In this document: in pieces, positions 8,265 through 17,351 of the stretch
Layout: the number at the start of each line of letters is the position of its first letter
Position numbering within the stretch: position 1 is the first letter of the stretch
Source: a bacterium 1XD8-76
Lineage (GTDB): Bacteria; Bacillota; Clostridia; Lachnospirales; Lachnospiraceae
NCBI GenBank assembly: GCA_003611955.1
Contig: RAZE01000013.1
Span: 58,982 to 122,981 of the forward strand
DNA length: 64,000 nt
Direction: 5' to 3'
Notes under the pieces: model-generated
Seen by the model: the letters and a program-made list of their open reading frames with translations, nothing else
The model's database searches: none
What the model was told of the DNA's origin: nothing
Made by a program: the position numbers and the translations under genes

Positions 8265-8617
8265 ACAGACGGCAGAAAAAGAAAGCATTTAAAAAGCGTT
8301 TCGGTTTCAACCCGCCGCGTGGCATCAGCATAAGGACGGCAACGCGGATCATGGAACACAAGGAAACAATCATAGCAATATTTGAACGGCTGAAAGCTGC
8401 AATACTGAACTTGTGGGAGCAGGTAAAGAAACCGGCGTTAGAACTGGGAGAGGTACTAAAGGAAATTCACACAGCTTTTATTACACCGGCAGAGAAACGG
8501 CGCAGGCAGTATATAGCGGTTGAGGATTTCCGAACAAAATTATTATTGCGGCAGCAGGAAAGCGAGGCGAAACGGATTGAAGGCAATTCTGACATACACA
8601 ACCATGATAGACGGTAA
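8261..8617 (+). CDS. Hypothetical basic protein, 118 aa
   Basis: The ATG at 8261 overlaps the exonuclease stop and follows GGGAGG. The N-terminus is strongly basic (RRQKKKAFKKR) and a long amphipathic helix follows, suggesting nucleic-acid binding. Family not recognised. Confidence 0.55.
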   Translation: MNRRQKKKAFKKRFGFNPPRGISIRTATRIMEHKETIIAIFERLKAAILNLWEQVKKPALELGEVLKEIHTAFITPAEKRRRQYIAVEDFRTKLLLRQQESEAKRIEGNSDIHNHDRR

Positions 8618-8858
8618 GGCGGTAGAACAGACAAGGCTTTTTGACACCACAAAGGCAAAAAAGATTTGTGATGTAAAAAACGGTTTCAATAACAAGGTGC
8701 AGGAAATATACATAACCGATAAAGGCGTGGTATTTCTGTATACCACAACCGGCAAAGGGAAATTAGAGGTTGCAGACCAAAAGAGCGTTAAGGAATGGAT
8801 AGGCGAGAATGAGCCGGACAAATATATTAAATTTTTCGGAGAAGTGGAGGAAGGCTAA
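8577..8858 (+). CDS. Hypothetical protein, about 93 aa
   Basis: The start is uncertain: a TTG at 8577 gives an N-terminus that reads as a natural β-strand, while the first in-frame ATG is 8604. The β-rich protein ('QEIYITDKGVVFLYTTTGKGKL') has no assigned family. It precedes the late-gene regulator. Confidence 0.5.
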   Translation: MKAILTYTTMIDGKAVEQTRLFDTTKAKKICDVKNGFNNKVQEIYITDKGVVFLYTTTGKGKLEVADQKSVKEWIGENEPDKYIKFFGEVEEG

Positions 8859-8859
8859 C

Positions 8860-9432
8860 ATGGCGGTATCAAAAGAGGTAAAGGAAACCATAGTAACAAC
8901 CATTGATGAAGTGTTTCGGAAAATGAATAGCATATCATGGTTGGAGCGGCAGAAGGCAATGAAGGACGAGGCTTTTAAAAATACCGAAAAAATCCTTTAT
9001 TGTTTCAGCATCTTAAAAGAACACGTTGCAGACGAGGAGGCATATTTAGGCATGATCGGAAAGAAGAAAAGCGGCAGCGTGGTTAGATACTCTAAAAACA
9101 AGGTGGCAAAGCCGGACGAAGATCAATTATTGGAGGATCGTATTGCATCATACCGGCGCAGTAAAAACGATGTGGAGCGTATAGAAAAGGCATTGAAAAA
9201 GATTGAGGGCAAAAAGGGTTATGAGGTTATACAGATGCGCTATTTGCAGCGCAAGAAGATAACCGAGAACGGAAAGCAGACGGAGGAAGTTTACACGTTC
9301 GAGGAAATAGCGGATATTTTGAGCGGGCAGCAGGGATATAATGATAATCTGAATGAAAAGACCGTGAGGAACTACAAAAATGCGCTTGTCCGCGATATGG
9401 CAATTTTTTTATTCGGATCCGATGCGGTATAG
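8860..9432 (+). CDS. ArpU-like late transcription regulator (sigma region 4-like)
   Basis: The 190-residue protein ends the early operon. It is helical, with 'VIQMRYLQRKK' followed by 'YTFEEIADIL' and 'NEKTVRNYKNAL', the pattern of a sigma-70 region-4 type helix-turn-helix as in ArpU/DUF1492 phage late regulators. A consensus-like promoter lies 90 bases downstream ahead of the late genes, which fits activation of packaging and structural genes. Start: ATG 8860 after GGAGGAAGG. Confidence 0.7.
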   Translation: MAVSKEVKETIVTTIDEVFRKMNSISWLERQKAMKDEAFKNTEKILYCFSILKEHVADEEAYLGMIGKKKSGSVVRYSKNKVAKPDEDQLLEDRIASYRRSKNDVERIEKALKKIEGKKGYEVIQMRYLQRKKITENGKQTEEVYTFEEIADILSGQQGYNDNLNEKTVRNYKNALVRDMAIFLFGSDAV

Positions 9433-9520
9433 CATGGGCGGCGAAAAGCGCGTATTTGCGGCGCATACAAGGCGCAGGCGGGCAGAAAAGGGGATTGACA
9501 ACACGCCCGATTTGCCGCCC

Positions 9521-9549
9521 TTCACAAGTCCGTTTAACTATGTTATAAT
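9521..9549 (+). promoter_or_regulatory. Candidate late-operon promoter
   Basis: TTCACA at 9521-9526, 17 bases, TATAAT at 9544-9549. It lies in the roughly 200-base gap after the late regulator and before HNH and terminase, where a phage late promoter is expected. Confidence 0.6.
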
Positions 9550-9578
9550 CTTTACAATTTCAAAACTATGCAGATTAA

Positions 9579-9613
9579 AGCGCGGCGGTTTCCGTTTGGG
9601 ATCATGCCGCGCT
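9579..9613 (+). other. Hairpin in the late-operon leader
   Basis: AGCGCGGC and GCCGCGCT form a perfect 8-base stem around a 19-base loop, about 30 bases after the promoter -10. It is not followed by a T run, so it is more likely an RNA leader structure or protein-binding site than a terminator. Confidence 0.45.
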
Positions 9614-9637
9614 ATTTCTATATTCGGAGGCGGGCGC

Positions 9638-10090
9638 ATGGGGTTAATGAAGTATTGCAATAGAACCGGCTGCAATCGTTTAGTACCGCAGGGCGTTAAG
9701 TATTGCGCGGCGCATACGGTAGGAAAGACAGCAGAGAACCGGCAGAGGCATAAAGAATATGATGCACATTGCCGCAACCAAACAGCGAAAGACTTTTACA
9801 ATAGCACGGAATGGAAAGCAGCAAGGGCGCGGGCGTTGGCGAGAGATACCAACATAGATATTTATTTGTATATCATGGAGGGCAGGATTGTACCGGCTGA
9901 CACAGTACATCATATTGTGGAGTTAATGGAGGACTATTCCAAGCGGTGCGATATGGATAATCTTATAAGCATATCAGAGGCAACGCACAGCATGATAAGC
10001 AAGGCATACAAGGACGCTGCAAGGAAGGCAGCGATGCAGCAGACACTAAGGGAGTGCATCAGGGAGTATAAACGGAGGCTTGCGGGGTAG
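9638..10090 (+). CDS. HNH endonuclease next to terminase
   Basis: From ATG 9638 (CGGAGG upstream) the 150-residue protein has N-terminal cysteines 'CNRTGCNRL...YCAAH', then 'FYNSTEWKAARARAL' and 'VHHIVE', matching phage HNH proteins encoded just before terminase genes. In cos phages these cooperate with the large terminase subunit in genome cutting. The core His pair is visible; the final N/H of the motif is less clear ('DNLISISEATHSMIS'). Confidence 0.8.
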   Translation: MGLMKYCNRTGCNRLVPQGVKYCAAHTVGKTAENRQRHKEYDAHCRNQTAKDFYNSTEWKAARARALARDTNIDIYLYIMEGRIVPADTVHHIVELMEDYSKRCDMDNLISISEATHSMISKAYKDAARKAAMQQTLRECIREYKRRLAG

Positions 10091-10194
10091 GGGGTGCAAA
10101 AAAGTTTTGAACCGTTCCTGCTAAGACCGCAGCCCCCCTAAATTTACGCAAAAACTCCCTAAATGGACATTTTTCAGAAAGGGGGTTGCAGGGC

Positions 10195-10704
10195 ATGGCA
10201 AGACCGAGGCAACCGATCGACTTGATCGCAGCAAAAGGGCGAAAACACTTGACGATCGAGGAATACACAGAGCGCAAACAATCAGAGATTACGGCACCGG
10301 CAGACGATATAAAACCGCCCGCATTTTTATTGAAAAAAGAGCGGGAAAAATTCGAGGAACTGGCAAAACAGTTAATCGAATTGAAAATCATGTCAAATTT
10401 GGATTGTGATGTACTGGCAAGGTACATAAGGGCAGAAACGGAATACATCAAGGTTACAAAGCAGTTGCAGAAAATAAAGTTTTTGCCGGATAAGAAAAGC
10501 ATGGTTACGGAAGATGCACAGCTTGCGGAACAATACGCGCAGTACAATTATCTTTCCAAAATTCAAAATAGGCTTATGAAAGCCTGCAATGAGAACGCAA
10601 GGGAATTAGGCTTGACAATTTCAAGCCGGTGCAAATTAGTGATACCGAAGGAAAAAGACGATAAGCCCGAAAACAAGTTTATGAAACATACGAAACGCGC
10701 ATAG
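10195..10704 (+). CDS. terS: Terminase small subunit (P27-type)
   Basis: 'MARPRQPIDLIAAKGRKHLT' with the basic N-terminus, followed by 'PPAFLLKKEREKFEELAKQL' and a helical body, matches P27-family small terminases that recognise the packaging site. The ATG at 10195 is chosen; a TTG 9 bases upstream is possible. It ends 4 bases before terL. Confidence 0.82.
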   Translation: MARPRQPIDLIAAKGRKHLTIEEYTERKQSEITAPADDIKPPAFLLKKEREKFEELAKQLIELKIMSNLDCDVLARYIRAETEYIKVTKQLQKIKFLPDKKSMVTEDAQLAEQYAQYNYLSKIQNRLMKACNENARELGLTISSRCKLVIPKEKDDKPENKFMKHTKRA

Positions 10705-10708
10705 GCGT

Positions 10709-12484
10709 ATGGCAAGGGTATTAAAGACAACGGATCACGTATCACAGTTTGCAGAAAAAAACCTAAAGAATAAAAAAGAGTTTGGAGAAGATGCGCGGCT
10801 TGCGTTCAAGAGGCATCTAAACGATCTGAAAAGAGCGGAAAAGAGCGATCCGGCATTTCCGTATATTTTCGTACCGGAAAAGGCAGAGGACATAATAGAA
10901 CTTGCGAACAAATTAACGATTGCAGAGGGCGAGGGGGATCAAGAGTTTACCTGCGCCGGTTTCCAAGAGTTTATTTTAGGTTCGCTTTTCGGTTGGGTAC
11001 ATAAGGAAACTGGAAAACGCCGGTTTACTGACAGCTATGTGCAGGTGGCGCGGCAGCAGGGCAAAAGCGTTTTAAATGCCATTTTGGGGATCAAGTGCAG
11101 CAATTTCGACAATTACAATTACGGTCAAATATATTGTACCGCCACAAAATCAGATCAAGCGCGGATTGTTTTAAATGAAATTTCAAAATTCATAAATGCA
11201 GATGCAGACCTGCAGGAATTGTTTGATATAAAGGACTACAAAAGCGAGATAACCGGAAAAATTACAAATACGGTCATTCGGGCGTTGGGGAGAGATACAA
11301 AGTCAATAGACGGTTTCAGACCGTATTTGGGCATAGTGGACGAATACCACGCGCACAAGGATAACCAAATGTATAAGCTGCTAAAGGGCGGCACAAGGAA
11401 ATTAAAACAATCGCTTATTTCGGTTATCACAACGGCGGGTTTCAACTTGAACGCGCCCTGCTATGAGTTATTCAAGTATTGCCGCCGAGTGTTAAGGGGA
11501 ATTGACACAAACGAGCGGCAATTTATTTATATAGCCCAAATGGACGAAAAAGATAACATTTGGGATCCGAAAAACTGGATCAAATGCTGCCCGCTGACCG
11601 GACACGATCCGGAATTGGTTTCGCAGATGCAGGAAGATGCAAAGAAAGCCAAGTCAATGGGCGGCGAGGAATTACGCGATTTTATGACAAAATCGCTAAA
11701 CATTTGGGTAACGAACGCGGAAACCGCGTTTATTGATTTGGCAGAATGGGAAAAGTGCGGCTGCAAAAAGACACTGGAAAATTTCAGAGGAAAGAAAGCA
11801 ATATGCGGTTTGGATCTGTCAAGCGGCGGCGATCTTACATCGCTTGTTTTGGAATTTCCCTATGAGGACGAAAAGACCGGCGACAAGAAATATTATATCT
11901 ATTCCCATTCATTCATACCAAAGCGGCGTATGCAGGAACACATGGATCAAGAGGACAACGCGCCGTATGTGATTTGGGAGCAGGAAGGGCTACTTACAGT
12001 GACGACAGCGGCGGCGGGCATAAAGACCGATTACAAAACGATTTTAGCGCACCTGCATACATTGGTTGACACATACGAGATAGATTTAACGGCGATCGCA
12101 TACGATCCCCACAATGCGAGCGCGTTTTTACTGGATCTTGAAGATTTCGGTTGTGATTTGGTGGAGATAAAGCAGAGCGCAAGGAGCCTAAACGATGCAA
12201 CCATAGATTTCCAATTAGAGGTAAAGGCGCACAATATAGAGTATGACGAGCGCAACAAGCTATTAACAAGATCCATGAATGACGCTATTTTATCAGAGCC
12301 AAACAGTTTTGGCGAAATAAAGATAGATAAAATGTTACAGAAAAACCGGATAGATCCATGCGATGCAACCGTTTGCGCCCACAAGGTAGCAATGGGCGTA
12401 GAGGTTGAGGAAATAACAACAGATCAAAGCGTAGAGGCGTATTTAAAAATGTTTGAGAAGGAGGCAGGTGCAAGTGGCGAATGA
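10709..12484 (+). CDS. terL: Terminase large subunit
   Basis: The 591-residue protein has a Walker A-like 'VARQQGKS' at about 113-120, Walker B 'LGIVDEYHAH' at about 207-216 and a C-terminal nuclease motif 'GLDLSSGGDLT' near 371. This is the Terminase_1 (HK97-like) packaging motor with ATPase and endonuclease halves, which pumps DNA into the head through the portal. Length is typical. Confidence 0.93.
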   Translation: MARVLKTTDHVSQFAEKNLKNKKEFGEDARLAFKRHLNDLKRAEKSDPAFPYIFVPEKAEDIIELANKLTIAEGEGDQEFTCAGFQEFILGSLFGWVHKETGKRRFTDSYVQVARQQGKSVLNAILGIKCSNFDNYNYGQIYCTATKSDQARIVLNEISKFINADADLQELFDIKDYKSEITGKITNTVIRALGRDTKSIDGFRPYLGIVDEYHAHKDNQMYKLLKGGTRKLKQSLISVITTAGFNLNAPCYELFKYCRRVLRGIDTNERQFIYIAQMDEKDNIWDPKNWIKCCPLTGHDPELVSQMQEDAKKAKSMGGEELRDFMTKSLNIWVTNAETAFIDLAEWEKCGCKKTLENFRGKKAICGLDLSSGGDLTSLVLEFPYEDEKTGDKKYYIYSHSFIPKRRMQEHMDQEDNAPYVIWEQEGLLTVTTAAAGIKTDYKTILAHLHTLVDTYEIDLTAIAYDPHNASAFLLDLEDFGCDLVEIKQSARSLNDATIDFQLEVKAHNIEYDERNKLLTRSMNDAILSEPNSFGEIKIDKMLQKNRIDPCDATVCAHKVAMGVEVEEITTDQSVEAYLKMFEKEAGASGE

Positions 12485-13788
12485 GGATATTTGACAAAAT
12501 CATAAAATTTTTTAATAAAACAATAAGACCGGCAGCAGGCGCAGATGATGAGCGGTTATTAGAATGGTTGGGAATATCGGGAACGCCGAAAAAAGTTTTA
12601 GGAGAAGTAACCTATTTTACCTGCCTTAAAATGTTATCCGAAACATTGGGGAAGATGCCGATCAAATTCTATCAGCAGACGGAGCGGGGGATCGAGGAGG
12701 CGGGCGCAAATACGGCGTATAATCTGTTAAGGACGCGCCCAAACCCGCAAATGACACCAACGACATTTTGGGGAACGGTGGAAAACAACCGGAACCATTA
12801 CGGAAACGCTTATGTATGGATCCAAAGGGAATTTAAACGGAAAAAATACGGCGGCGACATAGAAATAAAAAATTTATGGATCATGCCGTCAAGCGATGTA
12901 ACCGTAATAGTAGATGATAAGGGCGTATTTGGTGCGGCGGGCGATGTTTACTATTGGTATACGGATAAATACAGCGGCGAAAGCTATTGTTTTCCGTCAA
13001 GTGATGTGATGCACTTTAAAACATCAATGTCATTTGACGGACTGACCGGCGCACCGGTGCGGGATATTCTGAAATTGACAATAGAGGGCGGTTTAGAAAG
13101 CCAAAACTTTATGAACAACCTTTATAAAGGCGGCTTGACGGCGCGGGCGGCGTTGCAGTATACCGGCGATTTATCCCCGAAACTGGAAAAACAGTTGATC
13201 GCAAGACTGGAGGAGTACGCCAACGGCGCGAACAATGCCGGTAAATTCATACCGATACCGATCGGAATGAAGTTAGAGCCACTCAATATCAAGCTGACAG
13301 ACAGCCAATTTTTCGAGTTGAAAAAGTATAGCGCGTTGCAGATTGCGGGTGCGTTCGGTATCAAGCCGAACCAAATAAACGATTACGAAAAAAGCAGCTA
13401 TGCCAACAGCGAAATGCAGAACATTTCTTTTTATATTGACACTGAATTATATGTTTTAAAGCAGTATGAGGAGGAAATAAACTATAAGTTGTTGGAGCCG
13501 AGCGAAACGGCAGCAGGGAAACACTTTAAATTTAATGAAAATGTGATCCTGCGTACCGATGCAAAGAGCCAAGCAACAATTTTAACCGGATATGTGCAGA
13601 ATGGCATATACACGCCAAACGAGGCGCGATCATTTATGAATAAGCCGCGCATGGAAGGCGGCGATAATCTGATATGCAACGGAAATTATATCAAGGTTGC
13701 GGACATTGGAAAAGACCAAGAGGAAGGGGGCGGCGAAAGTGGCGAAAATTTTAAAATTACAAAAGAAAGACAAAAACAACCGATATAG
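12481..13788 (+). CDS. Portal protein (HK97 family)
   Basis: The 435-residue protein overlaps the terL stop. 'LSETLGKMPIKFYQQ', 'RPNPQMTPTTFW' and 'KPNQINDYEKSSYANSE' are typical of HK97-type portals, the dodecameric ring at one capsid vertex through which DNA passes. Its 3' end overlaps the protease gene in another frame. Confidence 0.9.
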   Translation: MRIFDKIIKFFNKTIRPAAGADDERLLEWLGISGTPKKVLGEVTYFTCLKMLSETLGKMPIKFYQQTERGIEEAGANTAYNLLRTRPNPQMTPTTFWGTVENNRNHYGNAYVWIQREFKRKKYGGDIEIKNLWIMPSSDVTVIVDDKGVFGAAGDVYYWYTDKYSGESYCFPSSDVMHFKTSMSFDGLTGAPVRDILKLTIEGGLESQNFMNNLYKGGLTARAALQYTGDLSPKLEKQLIARLEEYANGANNAGKFIPIPIGMKLEPLNIKLTDSQFFELKKYSALQIAGAFGIKPNQINDYEKSSYANSEMQNISFYIDTELYVLKQYEEEINYKLLEPSETAAGKHFKFNENVILRTDAKSQATILTGYVQNGIYTPNEARSFMNKPRMEGGDNLICNGNYIKVADIGKDQEEGGGESGENFKITKERQKQPI

Positions 13789-14581
13789 GGAAGTTGGCAG
13801 CATTGAGATCCGCAACGAAACGGAAACGGCGGCGGATCTTTGCTTTTTCGGGGATATAAACAGCGAGAGTTTGGGGGAATGGCAAAAGTATTATCCCGAA
13901 GATAAAGCCCCGAAAGACGTGCAGGACTTTTTGGATCAGCTTGACGGCGTTTCAAAAATCAATGTGCATATCAACAGCGGCGGCGGATCGGTATTCGGCG
14001 GCATCGCCATTTACAATATCTTAAAGCGGCACAATGCGGAAATAACCGTTTATGTTGAGGGGTTGGCGGCGAGCATTGCAAGCGTTATAGCAATGGCGGG
14101 AGATCGGATCATTATACCGGCAAACGCGCAGATGATGATCCACAAGCCAAGCAGTATCACATGGGGCAACGCGGACGATATGAGGAAGGAGGCAGATGTT
14201 TTAGACGGTTGCCAAAAGGTTATTTTAAACACCTATATGCAGCATACCAAAGAGGGCGTGACACCGGAACAAATAAATGCGCTGATTGATGCGGAAACAT
14301 GGAAGAACGGCGAGGAATGGCAGGAATTTTTCGATATTGAGGTATCGGAAAAGAGCAATGCGGAAGCCTCTGCAAGTGATTATTTTGAACGGTATAACAA
14401 CCTGCCGGAAAAGCTGAAAGAACCGCAGGAGCCGCCTGCGGCTGATATTGACAGTATAGCCGATGCACTGGCAAAGAGGCTTGAAAAAACAATCAAAGAT
14501 AGCTGCATACCGATACCGGCAGCAGACGAGGACAAAGAAAAGCAGATAGCGGCAATTTTGGAGGATTTAGATTTTATCTAA
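13739..14581 (+). CDS. ClpP-like prohead maturation protease
   Basis: A GTG at 13739, preceded by GAGGAAGGGGG and lying inside the end of the portal gene, gives about 280 residues. 'HINSGGGSVFGGIAIYN', catalytic Ser in 'GLAASIASV' (about 112) and His in 'MMIHKPS' (about 135) mark an S14 serine protease. It would remove the capsid delta domain during head maturation. The C-terminal 60 residues form a charged extension. Confidence 0.9.
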   Translation: MAKILKLQKKDKNNRYREVGSIEIRNETETAADLCFFGDINSESLGEWQKYYPEDKAPKDVQDFLDQLDGVSKINVHINSGGGSVFGGIAIYNILKRHNAEITVYVEGLAASIASVIAMAGDRIIIPANAQMMIHKPSSITWGNADDMRKEADVLDGCQKVILNTYMQHTKEGVTPEQINALIDAETWKNGEEWQEFFDIEVSEKSNAEASASDYFERYNNLPEKLKEPQEPPAADIDSIADALAKRLEKTIKDSCIPIPAADEDKEKQIAAILEDLDFI

Positions 14582-14620
14582 GTCCTTTTTTAATGCAAAA
14601 ATAAAGGAGGCATAAATACA

Positions 14621-15991
14621 ATGAATGAAGAATTGAAAAAGATGCTTGACAGCATCAAGGCGAAAAAGCAGGAAGTGCGGGATCTCTGCAAGGCGGGCAA
14701 GATCAAGGACGCGGCAAAGGCAAAGGACGAGTTAAAAGAGTTGCAGGCACAGTTTGATTTGCTTTATGATTTGGAGCAGGATAAACTGGACGATATGCAG
14801 CAGAAAGCAGCAGACGGAACCGCGAAAAAGATTGTGGATCAGACAAAGAAAATCGCGGGCGCGTTCGTGAACGCAATCAAGGCGGCAGTAGGCAAGGGCG
14901 ATTTGTCGGCAGAGGATAAAGAGATCCTTAATTCCATGAATGAGGGCAAGGACGAGGACGGCGGCTTGACGGTGCCGAAGGACATTAGAACGGCGGTTAA
15001 AGAGTTGCGCCGTTCGGAGGACGCACTGGAAAACCTTGTAAACGTGGAGCGCGTAACCACATTAAGCGGCAGCAGGGTTATTGAGCGGTACGCAGATCAG
15101 ACACCTTTTGACAATGTGGACGAGGCGGCAGAGTTTCCGGAGGTTTCAACGCCGCAGTTTGAAAAAATTGATTACAAGGTAAAGAAAAAGGGCGGCATTT
15201 TAAAAGTTACGCAGGAACTTTTAAGCGATACCGCCGAAAACATTATCGGTTATCTGAAAAAGTGGATCGCAAAGAAGGCAAAGGCAACAAGAAACTTTAT
15301 GATTATTGCGAAAGTCCGCGAGATTACCAAAGATGCGGAGGTGCCGGTTGTGGGGTTGGACGATCTGAAAAAGATTTTCAATATTCTTTTAGATCCGGCA
15401 ATCGCATTAAGCGCGTGTGTGGTTACTAATCAGGACGGCTATAACTGGCTTGACACCTTAAAGGACAAGGACGGTAAGTATATCATGCAGCCGGATCCGA
15501 CAAAACCAATGAGTACACTTTTATTCGGCAAATATCCGGTTAAAAAGGTAGGCAATAAGACTATGCCGAGTGTTGCGGTATCGGGCGGCTATAAGGTGCC
15601 GATCGTGTGCGGCGATCTGAAAGAGGCGATCACGATTTTTGACCGCGAAACGCTGACAATCGACATTTCCAGTACCGCAGGCAAGCTATGGGAAACCGAT
15701 CAGACCGGTATAAAGGTAAGGGAGCGTTTAGACATTCAGAGCGTGGACGAGGAAGCGATCATCATGGCGGAGCATTTGATCGAAACATCGGACGGCGGCG
15801 CAGCCGTAGCAAGTATTGAGCCGGAAGAAAAAAAGATTTATACACAGGCAGAGATCGAAAAGTTGTCACGCGAAAAGATTGTTGCATTGGGAACCCAATT
15901 AGGGTACACAATGACAGCAACGGCAGCAGACGAGAAGGCGGCGGTTGTGGCTGATTTCATGCAGCAGCAGGCAGCGGCGCAGGGCGAGTAA
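14621..15991 (+). CDS. Major capsid protein (HK97 fold)
   Basis: The 456-residue protein starts after AAAGGAGG. Residues 1-90 are a Lys/Glu-rich coiled coil, the expected scaffold-like delta domain cut by the protease. The core ('PKDIRTAVKELRRSEDAL', 'GYNWLDTLKDKDGKYIMQ', 'YPVKKVGN') matches HK97-type capsids. An extra 50-residue C-terminal piece contains 'TQAEIEKLSREKIVALGTQL', resembling a Rho-N/SAP-like helical motif. Confidence 0.9.
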   Translation: MNEELKKMLDSIKAKKQEVRDLCKAGKIKDAAKAKDELKELQAQFDLLYDLEQDKLDDMQQKAADGTAKKIVDQTKKIAGAFVNAIKAAVGKGDLSAEDKEILNSMNEGKDEDGGLTVPKDIRTAVKELRRSEDALENLVNVERVTTLSGSRVIERYADQTPFDNVDEAAEFPEVSTPQFEKIDYKVKKKGGILKVTQELLSDTAENIIGYLKKWIAKKAKATRNFMIIAKVREITKDAEVPVVGLDDLKKIFNILLDPAIALSACVVTNQDGYNWLDTLKDKDGKYIMQPDPTKPMSTLLFGKYPVKKVGNKTMPSVAVSGGYKVPIVCGDLKEAITIFDRETLTIDISSTAGKLWETDQTGIKVRERLDIQSVDEEAIIMAEHLIETSDGGAAVASIEPEEKKIYTQAEIEKLSREKIVALGTQLGYTMTATAADEKAAVVADFMQQQAAAQGE

Positions 15992-16015
15992 GAAAGCACA
16001 AGGAAATAAACAAAG

Positions 16016-16047
16016 ATAACGGCGGCGGGGGTTCCCGCCGCCGTTAT
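16016..16047 (+). other. Very stable hairpin after the capsid gene
   Basis: A perfect 14-base stem (ATAACGGCGGCGGG pairing with its complement) closed by GGTT, just after the capsid stop. No T run follows, so it probably does not terminate. It may protect the capsid mRNA 3' end or reduce read-through, giving more capsid than connector protein. Confidence 0.65.
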
Positions 16048-16063
16048 GAAGGCGGGGTGCGGT

Positions 16064-16357
16064 ATGGCAATAATAACGCTGAATGAGGTAAAAGAGTATG
16101 CAAGGATTGACATTGACGAGGACGATCAGTTATTGGAAACAATAATTGTTTCGGCGGAGGAATATTTGAAAAATGCAACCGGCAAAGAATACCCCGAAAC
16201 AGACGAAACCGGTAGCAAGATAAATTATGCGCTTGAAAAAATCTATCTGCAATTACTTGCAGCTTATTGGTATGAAAAAAGAACGCCTGCGGGGGGAGTT
16301 GGGGAAGATTTTAGTTTTATGACAAAATCGTTAATGTTGCAATTACAAAATAAGTAG
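16064..16357 (+). CDS. Head-tail connector protein (gp6-like)
   Basis: The ATG at 16064 follows GGCGGGG. 'ITLNEVKEYARIDIDEDDQLLETIIVSAEEYLKN' is the hallmark of the phage gp6/QLRG connector family, which forms the ring beneath the portal. Length 97 aa is normal. Confidence 0.85.
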   Translation: MAIITLNEVKEYARIDIDEDDQLLETIIVSAEEYLKNATGKEYPETDETGSKINYALEKIYLQLLAAYWYEKRTPAGGVGEDFSFMTKSLMLQLQNK

Positions 16358-16364
16358 GTGGATT

Positions 16365-16718
16365 ATGGATATAGGGCGAACCAACAAACGGATCACATTC
16401 TGCAGGTATGAAGAAAAAGAAAACGCATTATCACAGACAGAGCAGGCACTGGCAGAAGTAAAGACGGTATGGGCGAGCGTGGAGCCGACAAGGGGCAGAG
16501 AGTACCAAGAGGCGCAGCGGGTAAGACCGGAATTAACATATAAGGTTACAACACGATACCATAAAGAAGTTACACCGGATATGTTTATTAAATTCAAAGG
16601 ACGCTATTTCAATATTGTTTCTATTATCAACGTGAAGGAAAAAAACGAGATGTTAGAAATTATTTGTACTGAAAATTTGCAAAAAATAACTTTCAATGCG
16701 AATAAAAGGGAGGTATAA
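16365..16718 (+). CDS. Head-tail adaptor / head-closure protein
   Basis: 'MDIGRTNKRITFCRYEE' and the middle 'VWASVEPTRGREYQEAQ' with 'GRYFNIVSI' match the SPP1 gp16/HK97 head-tail adaptor family that plugs the portal after packaging. 117 aa, expected position after the connector. Confidence 0.85.
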   Translation: MDIGRTNKRITFCRYEEKENALSQTEQALAEVKTVWASVEPTRGREYQEAQRVRPELTYKVTTRYHKEVTPDMFIKFKGRYFNIVSIINVKEKNEMLEIICTENLQKITFNANKREV

Positions 16719-16719
16719 T
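16691..16719 (+). promoter_or_regulatory. Candidate moron promoter
   Basis: TTTCAA at 16691-16696, 17 bases, perfect TATAAT at 16714-16719, overlapping the end of the adaptor gene. It would drive the separately terminated TM2 gene. The -35 box is weak. Confidence 0.45.
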
Positions 16720-16747
16720 ATAGAAAAACATTTAGGAGGATCACGCT

Positions 16748-17301
16748 ATGAATGATTTCATTATTACCTTGCTTTTTGGGTGGTTGGGCGTACATAAGTT
16801 TATGCAGAAAAAGTACGGTTTAGGCATCTTGTATTTTTTCACATTGGGCTTGTGCGGCATCGGTTGGGCGGTTGATACAATCGCGGCATTTATGAGAATG
16901 ACAACCGGAAAACAACCGGCACCGGCAACACAAAACCCGAACACATTTTCGGGGGGGGGGTACGAGCCTCCGGCAAACAGCTTATTAAAAGTTTCGATAC
17001 GGTGATCGTTGGAACTTTTGCAAAATGCGATTTAGATCCGGAAAGCAAAAGAGAGGATCTAATATTTTGCGTAAAGCCAAATTGGGAACTATCGTTAAAA
17101 CATTGGGAATACAAAGGAAACCCCGCGTATTATGTGTTGCACCCAAACGGCGCAGATTTGGGAAATATAAGAGAGGGGTTAGCAAAGATCCTCTATGATG
17201 AATACAGAGATTGCGAGTTTAAAGTATACGCGATAAAAAAAGGCTATGACGATGTACACGATTGCGCGACATATAACATCAGAATAGATATATACAGATA
17301 G
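16748..17301 (+). pseudogene. TM2-domain protein with HIRAN-like C-terminus, frame broken at a G10 tract
   Basis: The first frame (AGGAGG, ATG 16748) encodes a TM2 domain: 'LLFGWLGVHKFMQKKYGLGILYF' style pair of membrane segments, then a proline-rich linker. At G10 (16951-16960) it runs on to a stop at 17005. The -1 frame from the tract ('ASGKQLIKSFDTVIVGTFAKC') continues to 17301 with a β-rich domain resembling HIRAN ('GNPAYYVLHPNGADLGNI'). A different G count would make one protein of about 184 aa. The gene interrupts the head-tail genes and has its own promoter and terminator, so it is a moron. Confidence 0.65.
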
Positions 17302-17304
17302 TAC

Positions 17305-17335
17305 AAGGGGGCTGCATTGGCGCAGCCCCTTTTTT
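17305..17335 (+). terminator. Intrinsic terminator after the TM2 moron
   Basis: GGGGCTGC and GCAGCCCC form a stem with a 6-base loop, extended by A-T pairs and followed by a run of Ts. It closes the TM2 transcription unit inside the structural operon. Confidence 0.85.
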
Positions 17336-17351
17336 GATTGGAGGCGAGCGC

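Noticed and set aside
9380..9637. Upstream extension of the HNH frame
   Set aside because: It would run through the late promoter and leader hairpin; ATG 9638 has the ribosome site.
10091..10194. cos packaging site between HNH and terS
   Set aside because: The position is right and C-rich/G-rich runs are present, but no cohesive-end sequence can be recognised from one genome.
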